Below, one piece after another: positions 35,573-45,266 of a DNA stretch of 64,000 nt (positions are counted from its first letter, which is position 1; the number at the start of each line of letters is the position of its first letter). The notes beneath the pieces are model-generated. The model ran no database searches, was not told the origin of the DNA, and saw only the letters and a program-made list of their open reading frames with translations. The translations under genes were made by a program, and so were the position numbers. Source of the DNA: Pseudeuparius sepicola (lineage: Eukaryota; Arthropoda; Insecta; Coleoptera; Anthribidae); NCBI GenBank assembly GCA_963920635.1, contig OY987299.1, forward strand, positions 63,284,692-63,348,691, written 5' to 3'.

Positions 35573-36990
35573 TTACGCAAAAACAACCGTTTTCACCCTA
35601 GGTATAGAGAAACACAGGGTAGCGGTGCACCACCTCAGAGGTGGGCTGCAAGGCGCGTTTTTTACATGGTTTCCCCAGTAGGCCGAATCCATGATTTTGT
35701 TTGTTTTAGTGTCCACGTTTTCGTCCTCTGCCATCTCCAAGTTCTCATTTTTTGTACCGTCCCCCAGGTTATCGCCGTCCGTCTCCTCAAATGACACTTC
35801 CTTCTCTTCTATCTTGTGATTACTTTCTTTCCCAACGCTTTCTTTTCCTTTGGTTATATTTTGTGCCAAGAGGTCAACGGGATCAAACTTATTATACTCT
35901 TCATCCTGAATATTTTCTTCGGTAGGGCTATCGACATTTGCGTTGAGACATGATTGACCGTGACGATGACCACAAAGTATCGAACAGGATAGTCCAACTT
36001 TTCTGCAGCCGCAATTGTGTACAATTTGTGTGCATACTTCAGTGAAGTTGCAAAAAATACTGTTTAAAAGTACATCTGGTGCAGGTGGCAATAAAGTCAC
36101 AATTGGCTCCAAAACATTATTATTTATCGCCCATGCCCATTATAAGTTTTAAATCATTACCAAGCCAATTCTGTACTTCATAATGCACTCGAATTAGATG
36201 GTGGCGTGCGGCTGCGACAGTAGGTTTGTTGACTTTGCAAATGTCATGTATCGATAGTTTTCAATGGATAATTCTGATTTAGGAGCTCCATAGATTGCCA
36301 GAAGAATGTGTACCTACCTAATCCATTTTCCAAATTTGTGTCTACTCTACAAACCTGCTTAAAAACTTCTGCAAATTGATGCAAGTCATGGTGCCTCCCG
36401 AACATTTTAAATTCTTTTATTTTTCCTTTGTTAAAGAGTGCAGAGGTTGTGTCACAGCCAGTATATAATAGCATATAATAGCAACAGATGCTTTTTACAA
36501 TTTGGAAAATTATCTAGGCTAGAGAAGAGTATGTTTTTTTTATTTCATTTTCCCATTCTCTGGTGTTTGTACAGTAGCATTGATAGGTATTAATCTAGTT
36601 TTATTTCAGGGATGGCATAGGAACTTTTCTTGGCTGAGTGTCACTTGCATCGCCTCGTCAAAATGGACCTCTACCGATCCAAAAATTAAAGCAGTTCGTC
36701 GCAGTTTTTCCATTACCTTTATATTCTTGCTATTGTCACCGTATCCATCAAAGACAACCATTATGTTAGAGCCGAAATGTTTTTCTAGATCATCAACATA
36801 TCTTTTGATAATAAGTACAATGAAAAGTATCGGCTTTTTTGCCATATTTTACGGTGCAGCAGGAAACCACCATCAATTACGTGCAACGTTATCAGCAGTT
36901 ATTTGATCACACCGCAGCTCGAAGCATTATATAATATCATTGATTTTAGCAGTTTTCCACATGCCTGCACCATCAAAGAGTGCCGGCTAA
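35573..36990 (-). pseudogene. Decayed gene of the GCDTTSA / CXC-type cysteine family
   Basis: Read from about 36990 down: VIDGGFLLHRKIW (36885-36850), frameshift, then KRYVDDLEKHFGSN and VVFDGYGDN (36845-36606), and LSQEKFLCHP followed by a stop. In the family about 70 more residues follow, but only ~130 bp with stops remain. Next come TGCDTTSALFNKGK (36474-36244) and, after more stops, LLPPAPDVLLNSIFCNF with CGCRKVGLSCSILCGHRHGQ (36112 on). The last part is a Cys-rich module of the tesmin/TSO1 CXC type and continues into an acidic tail to 35573. Multi-copy proteins with this order are common in arthropod and fish genomes and are poorly characterised. The last exon-sized frame (179 codons) is still open. 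Family assignment is from motif memory. Confidence 0.6.
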
Positions 36991-37537
36991 TTCTTACTTG
37001 ACTTAATTTTTGACATGCAAATTGTCCGAAACTTTTTTGTCGAGATATACCTACACAGTAAAAAAAATCGGTGTAAATCCTCTTCGTGTAAGTGGTGAAA
37101 GAAATTTGGTGAAAATTTGACAAGAAAATTGGTGGATTCCAAATATCTTAACCAAACCTCATTTGGTAAAATTCACACTACAAACACTTAGGGGTGTATT
37201 TTTTATATTTCTAACACAGCTTCGTGTTTGTTTATACCACGGGGGTTTCTTAACACCATTCGGTGTCCCTTAGCACTAAGCGGTGTTAAATTGAACGCAC
37301 TGTAACGAAAAATTCCTCTATAGTTGTTACATCAGCATTGAATGAACAGGTTTGCAATGTTTTCCAACCTACTCAAAGATTGGGTAGATAAATTTTAAAT
37401 TTCGGTATTCTACTTACAGTTTTATATTTTTTATGATTAGTTTGAAGGCATTTTCCGTTACTTTTTTGTTGGCCTGAGGCCCCCAGGGCCCCATTTTCTT
37501 TTAGTTTTCATTGTTTTCCCTGTAGAGATTCTATAAG
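36991..37537. other. No clear gene
   Basis: The frame at 36899-37123 may include upstream remains of the same pseudogene (QACGKLLKSMI), but I cannot align it with confidence. Beyond it nothing is recognised. Confidence 0.35.
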
Positions 37538-37538
37538 T

Positions 37539-37632
37539 TTCTAGAAATTGACTAGAACTTTATGATTTGTGTAACTATCATTGGCCAGGAATATTCTAGA
37601 ATAGTCTCCAGTCTTCTATTTGAGTATATAAG
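37539..37632 (+). promoter_or_regulatory. Heat-shock-type promoter: HSE pentamers plus TATA box
   Basis: TTCTAGAA at 37539-37546 is a head-to-tail HSF pair. GAATATTCTAGAA at 37589-37601 is a full three-pentamer heat-shock element (GAAnnTTCnnGAA). GTATATAAG follows at 37624-37632, a normal distance for a TATA box. No chaperone coding sequence follows within several kb. It may belong to a retroelement LTR, a non-coding transcript or a lost gene. Confidence 0.45.
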
Positions 37633-37846
37633 CCTGGAATTGGGCCTGGAAAAGAAGTTGAAGGTTATAACGCGATTTTAGTGCGATTTTTGGAGCTGAT
37701 AGAATATTCTTGGTTAGTGACAGTATCTGACAAGTTTATTTGTGATTTGTGAAGGCTAAACAATAAAGGTGGTAACCAAGGCAACGAGTTTGGACTGTGA
37801 TTGTTGAAATACAGTGCAGTATCATTGATTAAGGTTTCCTTATTCA

Positions 37847-37993
37847 ATGGCAGTATTAAGAAAAGTTCGTGTCAGGGAGATGAAAAGAGGAAGGTATTTC
37901 ACCAGTTGCGGGTGTAAAATCTTAGGCAATCGAAGCCATTGCATCATTCGTTTGTCGAACCTGTTGCGCGACGGAGCTTATCAGTTTGTGTGA
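37847..37993 (+). CDS. Small open frame of 48 codons downstream of the HSE/TATA site
   Basis: MAVLRKVRVREMKRGRYFTS, then several Cys, ending YQFV. It is basic and has no domain that I know. It is listed only because it is the first ATG frame of any length after the promoter-like site; it may be chance. Confidence 0.15.
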   Translation: MAVLRKVRVREMKRGRYFTSCGCKILGNRSHCIIRLSNLLRDGAYQFV

Positions 37994-38028
37994 CGTGTGA
38001 CCCGACCGCGTGGCGCGTATGATATATA

Positions 38029-38038
38029 TATATAAAAG
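38029..38038 (+). promoter_or_regulatory. Second TATA-like box
   Basis: TATATAAAAG at the end of a (TA)n run, 400 bp after the HSE site. No gene follows. Confidence 0.2.
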
Positions 38039-38527
38039 TGATTCTATCGAACGCTAGTGCAAAAATTGTGTTATTATGTAAAGTAAAATTTTATAGTGAA
38101 GTCAGATGGATTAAAACGACAGGCGAATATGCAGATGTGACGACGAAAGGTACTGTGTGATAGCCGAGGTGATAGCCGTTAATCTATATATTCGTCGACT
38201 GTGTTGATATGAGTTTGTTCTCACCGAAATCAGAAACTAGTCGCGAATCTGATTGATGAATTTTAAATTATCTGACTGTTCTGATTGCTTTGATGCCTGC
38301 TGATTAGCTCTGACTTAGTTGGGGCCTGCTTGTGCTTGTGAGAATAGACACGAGAGGCTAAAACCCACTTTCCATTCCACGTTTTCATTGGTCGACTCAA
38401 GGTTACATGAACATCGTCTTGTATCGTTGATTGAGGAAGGGGCTTGTATTTAGTAGCCGGTTGTGACATAAATTATGCAAATGAATTAAGAAATAACGTC
38501 AAATCCGGATGAAATTTTACTGTATGC

Positions 38528-38709
38528 AGCTCAAACTGTTCACCACCCTATTTGCACCTTTGACAACATCGAAACTTCGCGGATAGCCGAAAGATTTGTG
38601 CCGTGTTTACGTCCGGCCCGGCCGTACAAAATTTCGGTTTTTCCGCGGCTATTCGCGAAGTTTCGATGTTGCAAAAGGTGCAAATAGGGTGGTGATCATA
38701 GTTTGAGCT
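38528..38709. mobile_element. Nested hairpin MITE 1
   Basis: Arms of about 75 bp (ACCACCCTATTTGCACC and complement, then CATCGAAACTTCGCG) around a short GC-rich loop. Confidence 0.7.
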
Positions 38710-38894
38710 AAATTCATCTCGATTATAGAGGTCAGATTCGTGTTCAGGGACCTCGAAAATGTAGGGGGGGTAGCCAAAATTTCAAGAAAATCGGGCGGTG
38801 CATACGGTATATTCCATAATTACCATATGTTCGTCAGATAAGTGATTAACTAAGCCATTATTATGCTGGAAGGAATAACTATTTCAACGCAAGC

Positions 38895-39022
38895 GTTCAA
38901 GGTTACCAAGCGCAAGCAATCGCTTGCTGTCAGTTGGTGTCTGTCTCTGTTTTTCTGAGTACAAAACAAAGACGGAGTTATAAAACCGCTTGCAAGCGAT
39001 TGCTTTGCTTGGTCACCTTAAA
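38895..39022. mobile_element. Nested hairpin MITE 2
   Basis: Arms TTCAAGGTTACCAAGCG and CTTGGTCACCTTAA with a shared CAAGCAATCGCTTGC-like block. Confidence 0.55.
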
Positions 39023-39159
39023 CGCAAGCAATGTGATTCAAACAACCTCACAAACTTACAAGCCTACAATATTTAAATTCATGTAACCTTGAGTCGACCA
39101 ATGAAAACGTAAACGTGGAATGAAAAGTGGGTTTTAGCCTCTCGTGAATAGACCTATCC

Positions 39160-39187
39160 GGGGCCCACGGAAGTTTCCGTGGGCCCC
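39160..39187. repeat. 13-bp stem, 2-bp loop hairpin
   Basis: GGGGCCCACGGAA and TTCCGTGGGGCCC-type complement just outside the previous element. It is too tight to act as an RNA hairpin on its own, and no gene precedes it. Confidence 0.7.
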
Positions 39188-39727
39188 CGACCTATCTAAC
39201 TAAATCGCTGTGTCGCAATGTTTGAAGTTTGTTTTTGTCTCACACGGACAATTCTGTAAGGCAACAGTTACTTATACTCATAGAATGGTATGAGAATTCG
39301 TAAGAAATAGTTTGGTCGCATCAAAATATCGTACGAATTTGGAAGAAAATGCTCTTTTGCAGTATAATTATAAATAACCTCCTATATAAAGCATTTCTTG
39401 TGTTTGTGGTTAGGTACACTTTTCTTACGAATTCGTACAATATTATATACAGGGTGAGTCAGAATGTATAGTAAATACTTTAAAGGGGTGTTCGGCAGAT
39501 GGTTTTAAGGGGGGGGGGGGGTCTTTCATACAGTGTCTGCCAGAAAGTTGGACACAAATGGGAATTTTCTTTATTTGAAGTTCCTCAAAAAAATTATTCT
39601 TGATAAAAGTTGGTGCTTGTGCTTAACCTCGAAATCCACCCGTAAACATTTTTGAAATTTCTATTCGTATACAGGGAAGGTCGAAAAATATGAAAATTCC
39701 TCAAAAGTATATTTATAATAATTAAGT
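39188..39727. other. No gene; partial transposon ends
   Basis: A solo left end TA-CAGGGTGAGTC at 39450 runs to a G-run at 39512-39521. At 39531 a left end CAGTGTCTGCCAGAAAG of the 21062-21541 family begins and continues to about 39720. Confidence 0.5.
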
Positions 39728-40675
39728 CAGGTCGGGACCGACACTAGGTATATTAAAGACCTGTGCAGTGTGCGGTGTGCATATCGCTATTGGAGAATCT
39801 TTTATGAAATAAAATATGCAAACATGTCTGTTACGACGAAATAAGATATAAAAGAGAAAATAAGAAAATATTTGTTTGTCATACATTTTCTTAACAACAG
39901 CTGGTCTAAAAAGCAAGCAAGAGTATTTTGGTACCTTCTGGTTTAAAATGAAGTCCATAGCTAGTTGTAATGTGAGTAAATATAGAAAGCATTAGGTAGA
40001 TTTTTCAATTTCTTCTTTATGTAGTGGACCATTGGTGCGCTTTGGGTTTTTTTAAATCTATTTTCATTCTTGCATACGTTACAAAACACTTTTCCAATAT
40101 ATTAATATCTAGAAATCTTGTTTCTTCAACTGGTTGCACAGTTCATCCCGTAATTCCAAAAGACTGTTTATTCTTCGGCAATAATTATTGACCTAATGGT
40201 CTGTGCATACCATTTTTATGTGTATGGAAATTTCATGTTATCACTTACAAATCTACCTACAGTTTGTTCAGCGAATGTTCGGCCCTATCGTCACAACTCC
40301 CGTCCTTGTCTTACTCGTGAATATACGATGGATATCGGTCGTATATTCACGAGTCAGGCAAGGACGGGAGTTGTGACGTAGCTGGTAATCTGTGACGTAG
40401 GGCCGAACATTCGCTGAACAAACTGTATAAGATCAGTGTTATTACGACAAAATTGCCAAATACTGAGTGAAAAGACAATTCGTTGCCGTAAAAATAAGGT
40501 AAATCGTAATAAAGCTGGATATTTAAAATTTGATACATTCTAAACGTCAGAAACTGACAGAGTACGGGGGTTTAACCTGTAATAAGTCCCCATTTTCTTC
40601 ATCGATTGGCGCCGCTCCATATCAGATTGCAAACAACAATGAAATTATGACGTCATGCTCGGGTCTTTAATCTGG
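39728..40675. mobile_element. Repeat family X, copy 1
   Basis: Begins GGGACCGACACTAGGTATATTAAAGAC and ends GAGCATGACGTCA-type sequence reversed (about 40640-40675). It matches X2 (40676-43641, opposite orientation) and X3 (51664-52472). A ~30-codon frame on the minus strand (about 40185-40100, CRRINSLLELRDELCNQLKK) is also open or nearly open in the other two copies, so X once coded. It is interrupted by a 166-bp hairpin. Confidence 0.6.
40260..40425. mobile_element. 166-bp hairpin MITE inserted in X1
   Basis: Almost all of it is an inverted repeat (CAGTTTGTTCAGCGAATG end; inner CGTCCTTG...CAAGGACG), flanked by TA. X3 at about 52207-52222 and X2 at about 40905-40915 lack it and show an empty TA site. 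Confidence 0.9.
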
Positions 40676-41124
40676 ACCGACACTATATTAAAGACCCGAG
40701 CATGACGTCATATTTCATTGTTATTTAAGGACTGGGGTGGCGCTACTCGACAAAAAAATGGCGACTTATGACGCTTAAAATGTCCCAAATTTTAAATATC
40801 CAGCTTTATTACGATTTACCTTCTTTTTTCGGTAACGAATTGTCTTTGCATCCAGTATTTGTCAGTTTTATCTTATTAGCACAGCTTTAGCTTTTATAGG
40901 TAGATTTGTTTGTGATAACATGAAATTTCCACGCACATGAAGAAAATGGTATGCATAGATCATTAGATGAATTGCAGAAGAATAAACACTATTTTGGAAC
41001 TATGGGATCATCCGATCAGACAGCTGAAGAAGCGAAAATTCTAGGTAGTATTTTGTAACATATGCAAGAATGAAAAATAGAAAATTTTGTGTATAGCTCC
41101 AAAGCGAGCCAATAGTCCTCTATA

Positions 41125-43437
41125 CAGGGTGTCCGGTAAGTTCGGGGAAATCTCTCGCCAGCGTGTTGGTGACGTCAAAATATACCTGGTGTTTCACATA
41201 TTTTTTTCCCCTAAAGTACTCCGTAACAGAACTACAGGGTCCCAAAGGGGTACTCACTGCTTTACATTTTTTGATTTAACTTTTGAACGCCCTTGTATAT
41301 TTTGATGAAATTTTGGAATTTTGCATAGACGGTAAAAACCAATTACCTCATATTTGAATCATGCTTGGACAATGCCGTGGAAGTCAGGAACGGACTTCAC
41401 GCAATACCCATGGGCTCAAAATTTTGACTGGTATAAATTTAAAAAGCCGAAAACAATTTTTTTTAAAGCCTTGAACATTTCTCTTCAAAAAAGGTACTCT
41501 TTATTCGTTTCGAAAAAGTCAACCGTTTTCATGGAAAAATCGCTTTTTTGAAATCCGTAACTTAAGATGCAATAATGGAAACTACCAGAATTTAGTGTTT
41601 TCACCTGACGGATAACAACAATTACGTGTGACAAGATTTGTCAATAATTTTTATTAGCAATGGAGCATTTTTATACTTATGCCGAATATGCAGACATGCA
41701 TTTAATTTATGGACAAGCACACTGCAATTCTCTGGAGGCAAGCAGAATTTATGCTCAAAGATTTCCAAATCGCAATTTGCCAAATCGAAAAACATTTGTG
41801 AGAGTTGATCGTCGTTTAAGAGAAACAGGTAGTAAACAAACCGAGTTTAGAATGTCTTAAATCAGTCTCCTAAAATTTACATTAGGTAGTTTTTTACCTC
41901 GTCGTGGTGGGGAAGGGCCGCAAAGGAGAGCAAGAAATCAAAACTTAGAAGAGCACATATTGGATGAAATATCCGAAAACCCTTCTAATAGCGTTCGTAA
42001 GCTTGCAGCTCAGTTAAATACCACAAAGGGGGTTGTTCATGAAACATTGCGAGAACAGCTACTTTATCCTTATCACGTCCAAAAAGTGCATGCAATGTCT
42101 CCGAATGATTATCGTCCACGGCTTAACTATGCAAACTGGTTTTTGCAACAATTTATAGGCGATCCGAGTTTCACAGAAATTGTTTTATTTAGCGACGAAG
42201 CTGGCTTCACGAGAGACGGTATTACCAACAGTCGAAATCTGCACATTTGGCATGACGAAAACCCTCACGCCATAGTTCAGATCAAGCACCAACAAAGATT
42301 TCTGGTTAATGTTTGGGCAGGGATAATTGGGAATAATTTGATTGGTCCTTTTGTTTTGGATGAACGTTTGAATGGAGCTCTGTATTTACATTTTTTACAA
42401 AATAATTTAAATGATTTACTGGAAAATGTGCCCTTACAAATAAGGAATCAAATGTGGTTTATGCACGATGGCGCTCCCCCACATTATTCCCGGGAGGTAC
42501 GTCTCTACTTAACCCAGCACTTTGACAATCGTTGGATAGGCCGAGGAGGACCTGTTTTGTGGCCACCTAGGTCTCCTGACCTCAATCCGTTAGATTTTTT
42601 TTTCTGGGGTCATCTCAAGGGACTAGTATATTCAACTCCTGTAAATACCAGGGAAGAGTTATTGGAAAGAATATTTCACTATTCTGATCAAATTCGAAAT
42701 GATCCTGAAATGCTGTTTAGGGTGCAGCAAGAAAAAATTCGCAGGATAAGAAAATGTATTCGGGTAGAAGGAGCTCACTTTGAACATTTGCCCGACTAAA
42801 CGAAACATTTTCTTTATAACCAAACTTTATTAAACTATTTTTAAACAGTTTCATTGTTTTTTTTCATTTTCTCGATATTAATGCCTACTGAAAATTGCAG
42901 TGTGCTAATAAAAATTATTGACAAATCTTGTCACACGTAATTGTTGTTATCCGTCAGGTGAAAACACTAAATTCTGGTAGTTTCCATTATTGCATCTTAA
43001 GTTACGGATTTCAAAAAAGCGATTTTTCCATGAAAACGGTTGACTTTTTCGAAACGAATAAAGAGTACCTTTTTTGAAGAGAAATGTTCAAGGCTTTAAA
43101 AAAAATTGTTTTCGGCTTTTTAAATTTATACCAGTCAAAATTTTGAGCCCATGGGTATTGCGTGAAGTCCGTTCCTGACTTCCACGGCATTGTCCAAGCA
43201 TGATTCAAATATGAGGTAATTGGTTTTTACCGTCTATGCAAAATTCCAAAATTTCATCAAAATATACAAGGGCGTTCAAAAGTTAAATCAAAAAATGTAA
43301 AGCAGTGAGTACCCCTTTGGGACCCTGTAGTTCTGTTACGGAGTACTTTAGGGGAAAAAAATATATGAAACACCAGGTATATTTTGACGTCACCAACACG
43401 CTGGCGAGAGATTTCCCCGAACTTACCGGACACCCTG
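41125..43437. mobile_element. Complete mariner-type element, near-identical ~530-bp TIRs
   Basis: Ends TA-CAGGGTGTCCGGTAAG and complement. The arms 41125-41655 and 42905-43437 differ at only about one position in the part I compared (first ~350 bp), and both encode the same 65-codon chance frame. X1 provides the empty site (CTACATAAAGAAG against CTCTA-TA...TA-TAAAGAAG). It carries one intact transposase gene. The features together indicate a recent insertion of a potentially autonomous element. Confidence 0.95.
41660..42799 (+). CDS. Mariner-type DD41D transposase, two exons (41660-41828, 41886-42799)
   Basis: The joined frame is 360 codons with no stop. Exon 1 holds the N-terminal helix-turn-helix (YADMHLIYGQAHCN, RFPNRNLPNRKTF). 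A 57-bp intron (GTAGTAAAC ... ACATTAG) splits the Gly codon of RETGS. Then come RRGGEGPQRRARN, a second helix-turn-helix (SVRKLAAQLNTTKGVVHETL) and the linker YPYHVQKVHAMSPND. Catalytic Asp160 (VLFSDEAGF), Asp251 (WFMHDGAPPHY) and Asp293 (LNPLDFFFWG) follow, with 41 residues between the last two. It ends ...GAHFEHLPD. The enzyme would bind the element ends, excise and insert at TA. The start ATG lies just inside the left arm, so the arm is the likely promoter. All key residues are present. Confidence 0.9.
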
Positions 43438-43641
43438 TATAAAGAAGAAACTGATAAATCAAACACGTTTTGTGCTTACTTACACTACAACACATATTTG
43501 TATGTTTTTATTTTATAGATTCTGCAACAATGCTGTTTTAACATTAAACCACCGTGTAAATTTGTTTCGTTGTGTGGCGCCAGTGGCGATCGCTTGAAAC
43601 AGCGCTATGCACCGGTCTTTAATATAGTGTTGGTCCAGTTT

Positions 43642-44150
43642 GGATCGGTAATTATTACCGAGGTCATGATCTTGGTTAGTAATCGTAATAAAGAAGATAG
43701 CACAGAATGATAATAAAGAAGATAGCACAGAATGACCTTTTCTTTGTTGGCGTGAATGCTCCTGGTTTTTGCAGCAGTTATTCTGTTGTCCCTCTTCTCA
43801 GAGAGCACGTTAAAAATATTAGGTATTATCAAAATTGTAGTAGCCTAAAACGGACAGAAAATCCATAACTGACCCACTGACCAATACCTGTTTGAAGATA
43901 CAGAAATGTTTGTAATAAGATATTCAACCAAGAACGACTTATTTCTTGAGGTTCTTATGGAACTGGAAGGAAAATGTCAGTTTTCTCCCCAAAATAAATA
44001 CAACAGAAACGTGGCTCACAAATTATAATAAATAGTGTTTTTTTAATTTGAAAACACTCCCATACTGCAATGTTGACGATCTATTGTTGTTATTTGCGCG
44101 AGGATTTACAGAACCATTTATATAGTAGTACTAGCCTTGTTATAAACGCC
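43642..44150. other. No gene; one perfect tandem duplication
   Basis: A 25-bp segment is repeated exactly at 43686-43710 and 43711-43735 (core AAGAAGATAGCACAGAATGA), which looks like a fresh duplication. Nothing else is recognised. Confidence 0.5.
43686..43735. repeat. Two perfect tandem copies of 25 bp
   Basis: Identical copies, unit starting TAATAAAGAAGATAGC. Confidence 0.95.
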
Positions 44151-44710
44151 TAGTTCGGCCCTGTCGAACCTGCTAGGTGTTTATAGTCACCCCAGCTCTT
44201 GTCCGAATGCATGTGTGTGTATGTATATGTATGTGTGTACGGACTCGTACGCAATTCCCCTTCCCCGCACTCTGCGAAGCGCAGTTTTCGATTTTTCGAG
44301 TCGAAAATTTCGCGTCGGGCGGCGCATGCGTACGGACCCCAAGCCTATTGTAGGGCGCCCGAATCGAAAAAGCCGTTTGGTCCCTGGATTTTTTTTTTCG
44401 ATTTTTTTAAAGGGGCCGGCTTTTCGAACCTAGGTCGTCGACCTAGTTCGACTATGGCGTGCGGCCCCGGACCCGTATGGGCCTCTCTCGTGCCGAAGGG
44501 CGCCCCGATCGGAAAAGCCATTCGACCGTTTGTGCCATTTGTTCGATTTTCGGTTTCGCTTTTTTTTAAGGGGCTAGCGTTTCGAATCTAGGTCGTCGAT
44601 CGAGTTTAACTTTCGCGTGGGGCCCCGAACCGATATGGGCTTTACTCATGCCGAAGGGCGCCTCGATCGGAAAGGCCGTTCGGCCGTTTAGGCCATTTTC
44701 GGATTCTGGG
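44145..44710. repeat. GC-rich tandem repeat, unit about 162 bp
   Basis: It begins with a hairpin ATAAACGCCTAG...CTAGGTGTTTAT (44148-44195) and a TG-rich microsatellite (44210-44240). Then come two and a partial third copy of a unit with CTAGGTCGTCGA, GAAGGGCGCC and GATCGGAAA; the homologous blocks AAGGGGC(C/T)(G/A)GC start at about 44410 and 44572. The region is much GC-richer than the rest. The two overlapping plus frames (44199-44591, 44215-44433) follow the repeat and need not be genes. Confidence 0.6.
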
Positions 44711-45266
44711 CTTAGCGATTTGCGAGGCCTGCCGCAGAGATCGCCTTGTATACAGACCCGTTGATAAATTTACGGGCTATTAGTCTGACTTTAGTGCGCC
44801 GATTGGTTAGACCACCGTCAGAGCATTGACTGTAAACAAATCCGTGAGAGCATTGGATTTGAAGCGTTTTTCCTTTTTTCGCAATTAAAAAATCGAATTT
44901 TGGGTGCAACTTCATTGAAAAACGTTATAGTGTGTTGGTAAGTTTTGCGAGAAAAAATTATTTTACTGTATTGTAACTTCACTATTTTTACAGAACAACA
45001 GGATGTAACATTCGTTTTTATTCGAATCGACATTAGTTTCTTTTATTTTATAAGTATAAAGTTGGCGGTTGGGAAAATTTCGGTAAGTTTTGTTGAAAAA
45101 AAAAATGCGTTTCAAAATTTATATGTGTCATAAACTCATTTTTTTAGATCACAAGTGTAGGATCTCAACTGTGGATCGAACAAAATCACTGTGCTGCAAC
45201 GAATTTAACGTGGATATTACAATTTTTTGTTTATTTTATTTGACTGAAAGCAAATAAAGAATTATT
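44711..45266. other. No gene seen; region upstream of the THAP gene
   Basis: AT-rich with only short overlapping frames on both strands. It may contain the promoter or 5' exon of the next gene, but no TATA box stands out. Confidence 0.35.

Larger units (their letters stand above)
38350..39145. mobile_element. Element with perfect 8-bp target duplication, ACGAGAGG ends
   Basis: Inverted ends ACGAGAGGCTAAAACCCACT and complement, about 62 bp, are flanked by GAATAGAC on both sides (38342-38349 and 39146-39153). The duplication length fits hAT. It has no transposase and contains two nested hairpins (38528-38709 and 38895-39022). Confidence 0.75.
40676..43641. mobile_element. Repeat family X, copy 2 (interrupted)
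   Basis: Starts GGACCGACACTATATTAAAG immediately next to X1 in opposite orientation and ends GGTCTTTAATATAGTG at about 43635. The plus-strand frame at about 40968-41050 (CRRINTILELWDHPIRQLKK) corresponds to that of X1. The 41125-43437 element splits it. Confidence 0.6.

Noticed and set aside
41354..43208. Identical 65-codon frames at 41354-41551 and 43011-43208
   Set aside because: They lie in the inverted arms of the 41125-43437 element and are identical because the arms are.
44199..44591. 130-codon frame in the GC-rich repeat
   Set aside because: It follows a tandem repeat with low stop frequency; an overlapping frame is also open, and there is no domain.
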